A stretch of DNA of 64,000 nt from Paramarasmius palmivorus (lineage: Eukaryota; Basidiomycota; Agaricomycetes; Agaricales; Marasmiaceae), in the NCBI GenBank assembly GCA_037176845.1, contig JAYKXP010000020.1, positions 124,001 to 188,000 of the forward strand. The letters are read 5' to 3'. This document shows positions 63,988-64,000 of the stretch, piece by piece. The position numbers and the translations under genes are program-made. Positions within the stretch are counted from its first letter, which is position 1; each line of letters starts with the position of its first letter. The notes under the pieces are model-generated. The model saw nothing but the letters and a program-made list of their open reading frames with translations. It had not been told where the DNA came from and ran no database searches.

Positions 63988-64000
63988 GGTGCTGAAGAGA

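Noticed and set aside
1..64000. CRISPR arrays, bacterial operons, phage or plasmid features
   Set aside because: Intron-rich eukaryotic DNA throughout; no regularly spaced short repeats or ribosome-binding sites.

Overview
This is nuclear DNA of a filamentous basidiomycete, most likely an Agaricomycete (mushroom-forming fungus). Genes are cut by many introns of about 50 bases with GT..AG ends. They encode a fungal CENP-C/Mif2, a Hem14, a basidiomycete DUF6593 protein and the large membrane-protein family typical of Agaricomycetes. The LINE-derived RNase H protein is also of a type common in that class. No bacterial, organellar or viral block was seen. Exon joins below were inferred by eye from splice signals and family conservation.

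Left arm, 1-17.4 kb, is ordinary housekeeping DNA: Mif2/CENP-C (kinetochore, minus), a three-RRM Ngr1/Nam8/Csx1-like RNA-binding protein (minus), a DUF6593 protein (minus), an SNG1-like DUF3533 membrane protein (minus), protoporphyrinogen oxidase HEM14 (minus) head to head with signal peptidase subunit SPC2 (plus), and an intron-rich aldehyde dehydrogenase (plus).

Middle, 17.5-48.2 kb, is built on a local family of RimL-type GNAT acetyltransferases: six apparently intact copies (two minus at 17.6-19.4 kb, one plus at 26.9 kb, then 44.2, 45.9 and 47.4 kb) and one pseudogene at 20.5 kb. Between them lie a 1183-residue membrane protein (22.4-26.0 kb), a tail-anchored coiled-coil protein (28.5-30.2 kb) and an 82-residue one-helix protein (46.7 kb). 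A block of mobile DNA at 31.0-41.6 kb separates the two halves of the family. It holds a non-autonomous terminal-inverted-repeat element and a Ty3/gypsy element on the minus strand. The gypsy element lacks its reverse transcriptase and carries an active-site change in its integrase. Nested in it are a young gag-only Ty1/copia element (3.6 kb, almost identical LTRs) and a 274-bp MITE with a TA target duplication.

Right arm, 48.2-64 kb, has two lineage-specific small-protein families: a divergent pair of about 95-residue proteins (49.1 and 50.7 kb) and four copies of a protein of roughly 150-160 residues (51.9, 52.7, 57.9 and 63.5 kb) that were duplicated with their 3' flanks. A 3.9-kb element with 103-bp terminal inverted repeats and a perfect 8-bp target duplication (hAT-like) sits between two of the copies. 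It contains a poly(A)-tailed, LINE-derived open reading frame of 569 codons. A BEM46/ABHD13-like hydrolase (minus) and an MFS transporter (plus) diverge from a 0.4-kb shared promoter at 60.2-60.6 kb.

The best candidates for new biology are the GNAT family expansion, the two unnamed small-protein families, the gag-only copia element, the gypsy element with a perfect palindrome where its primer-binding site should be, and the hAT-like element carrying a LINE-derived protein.
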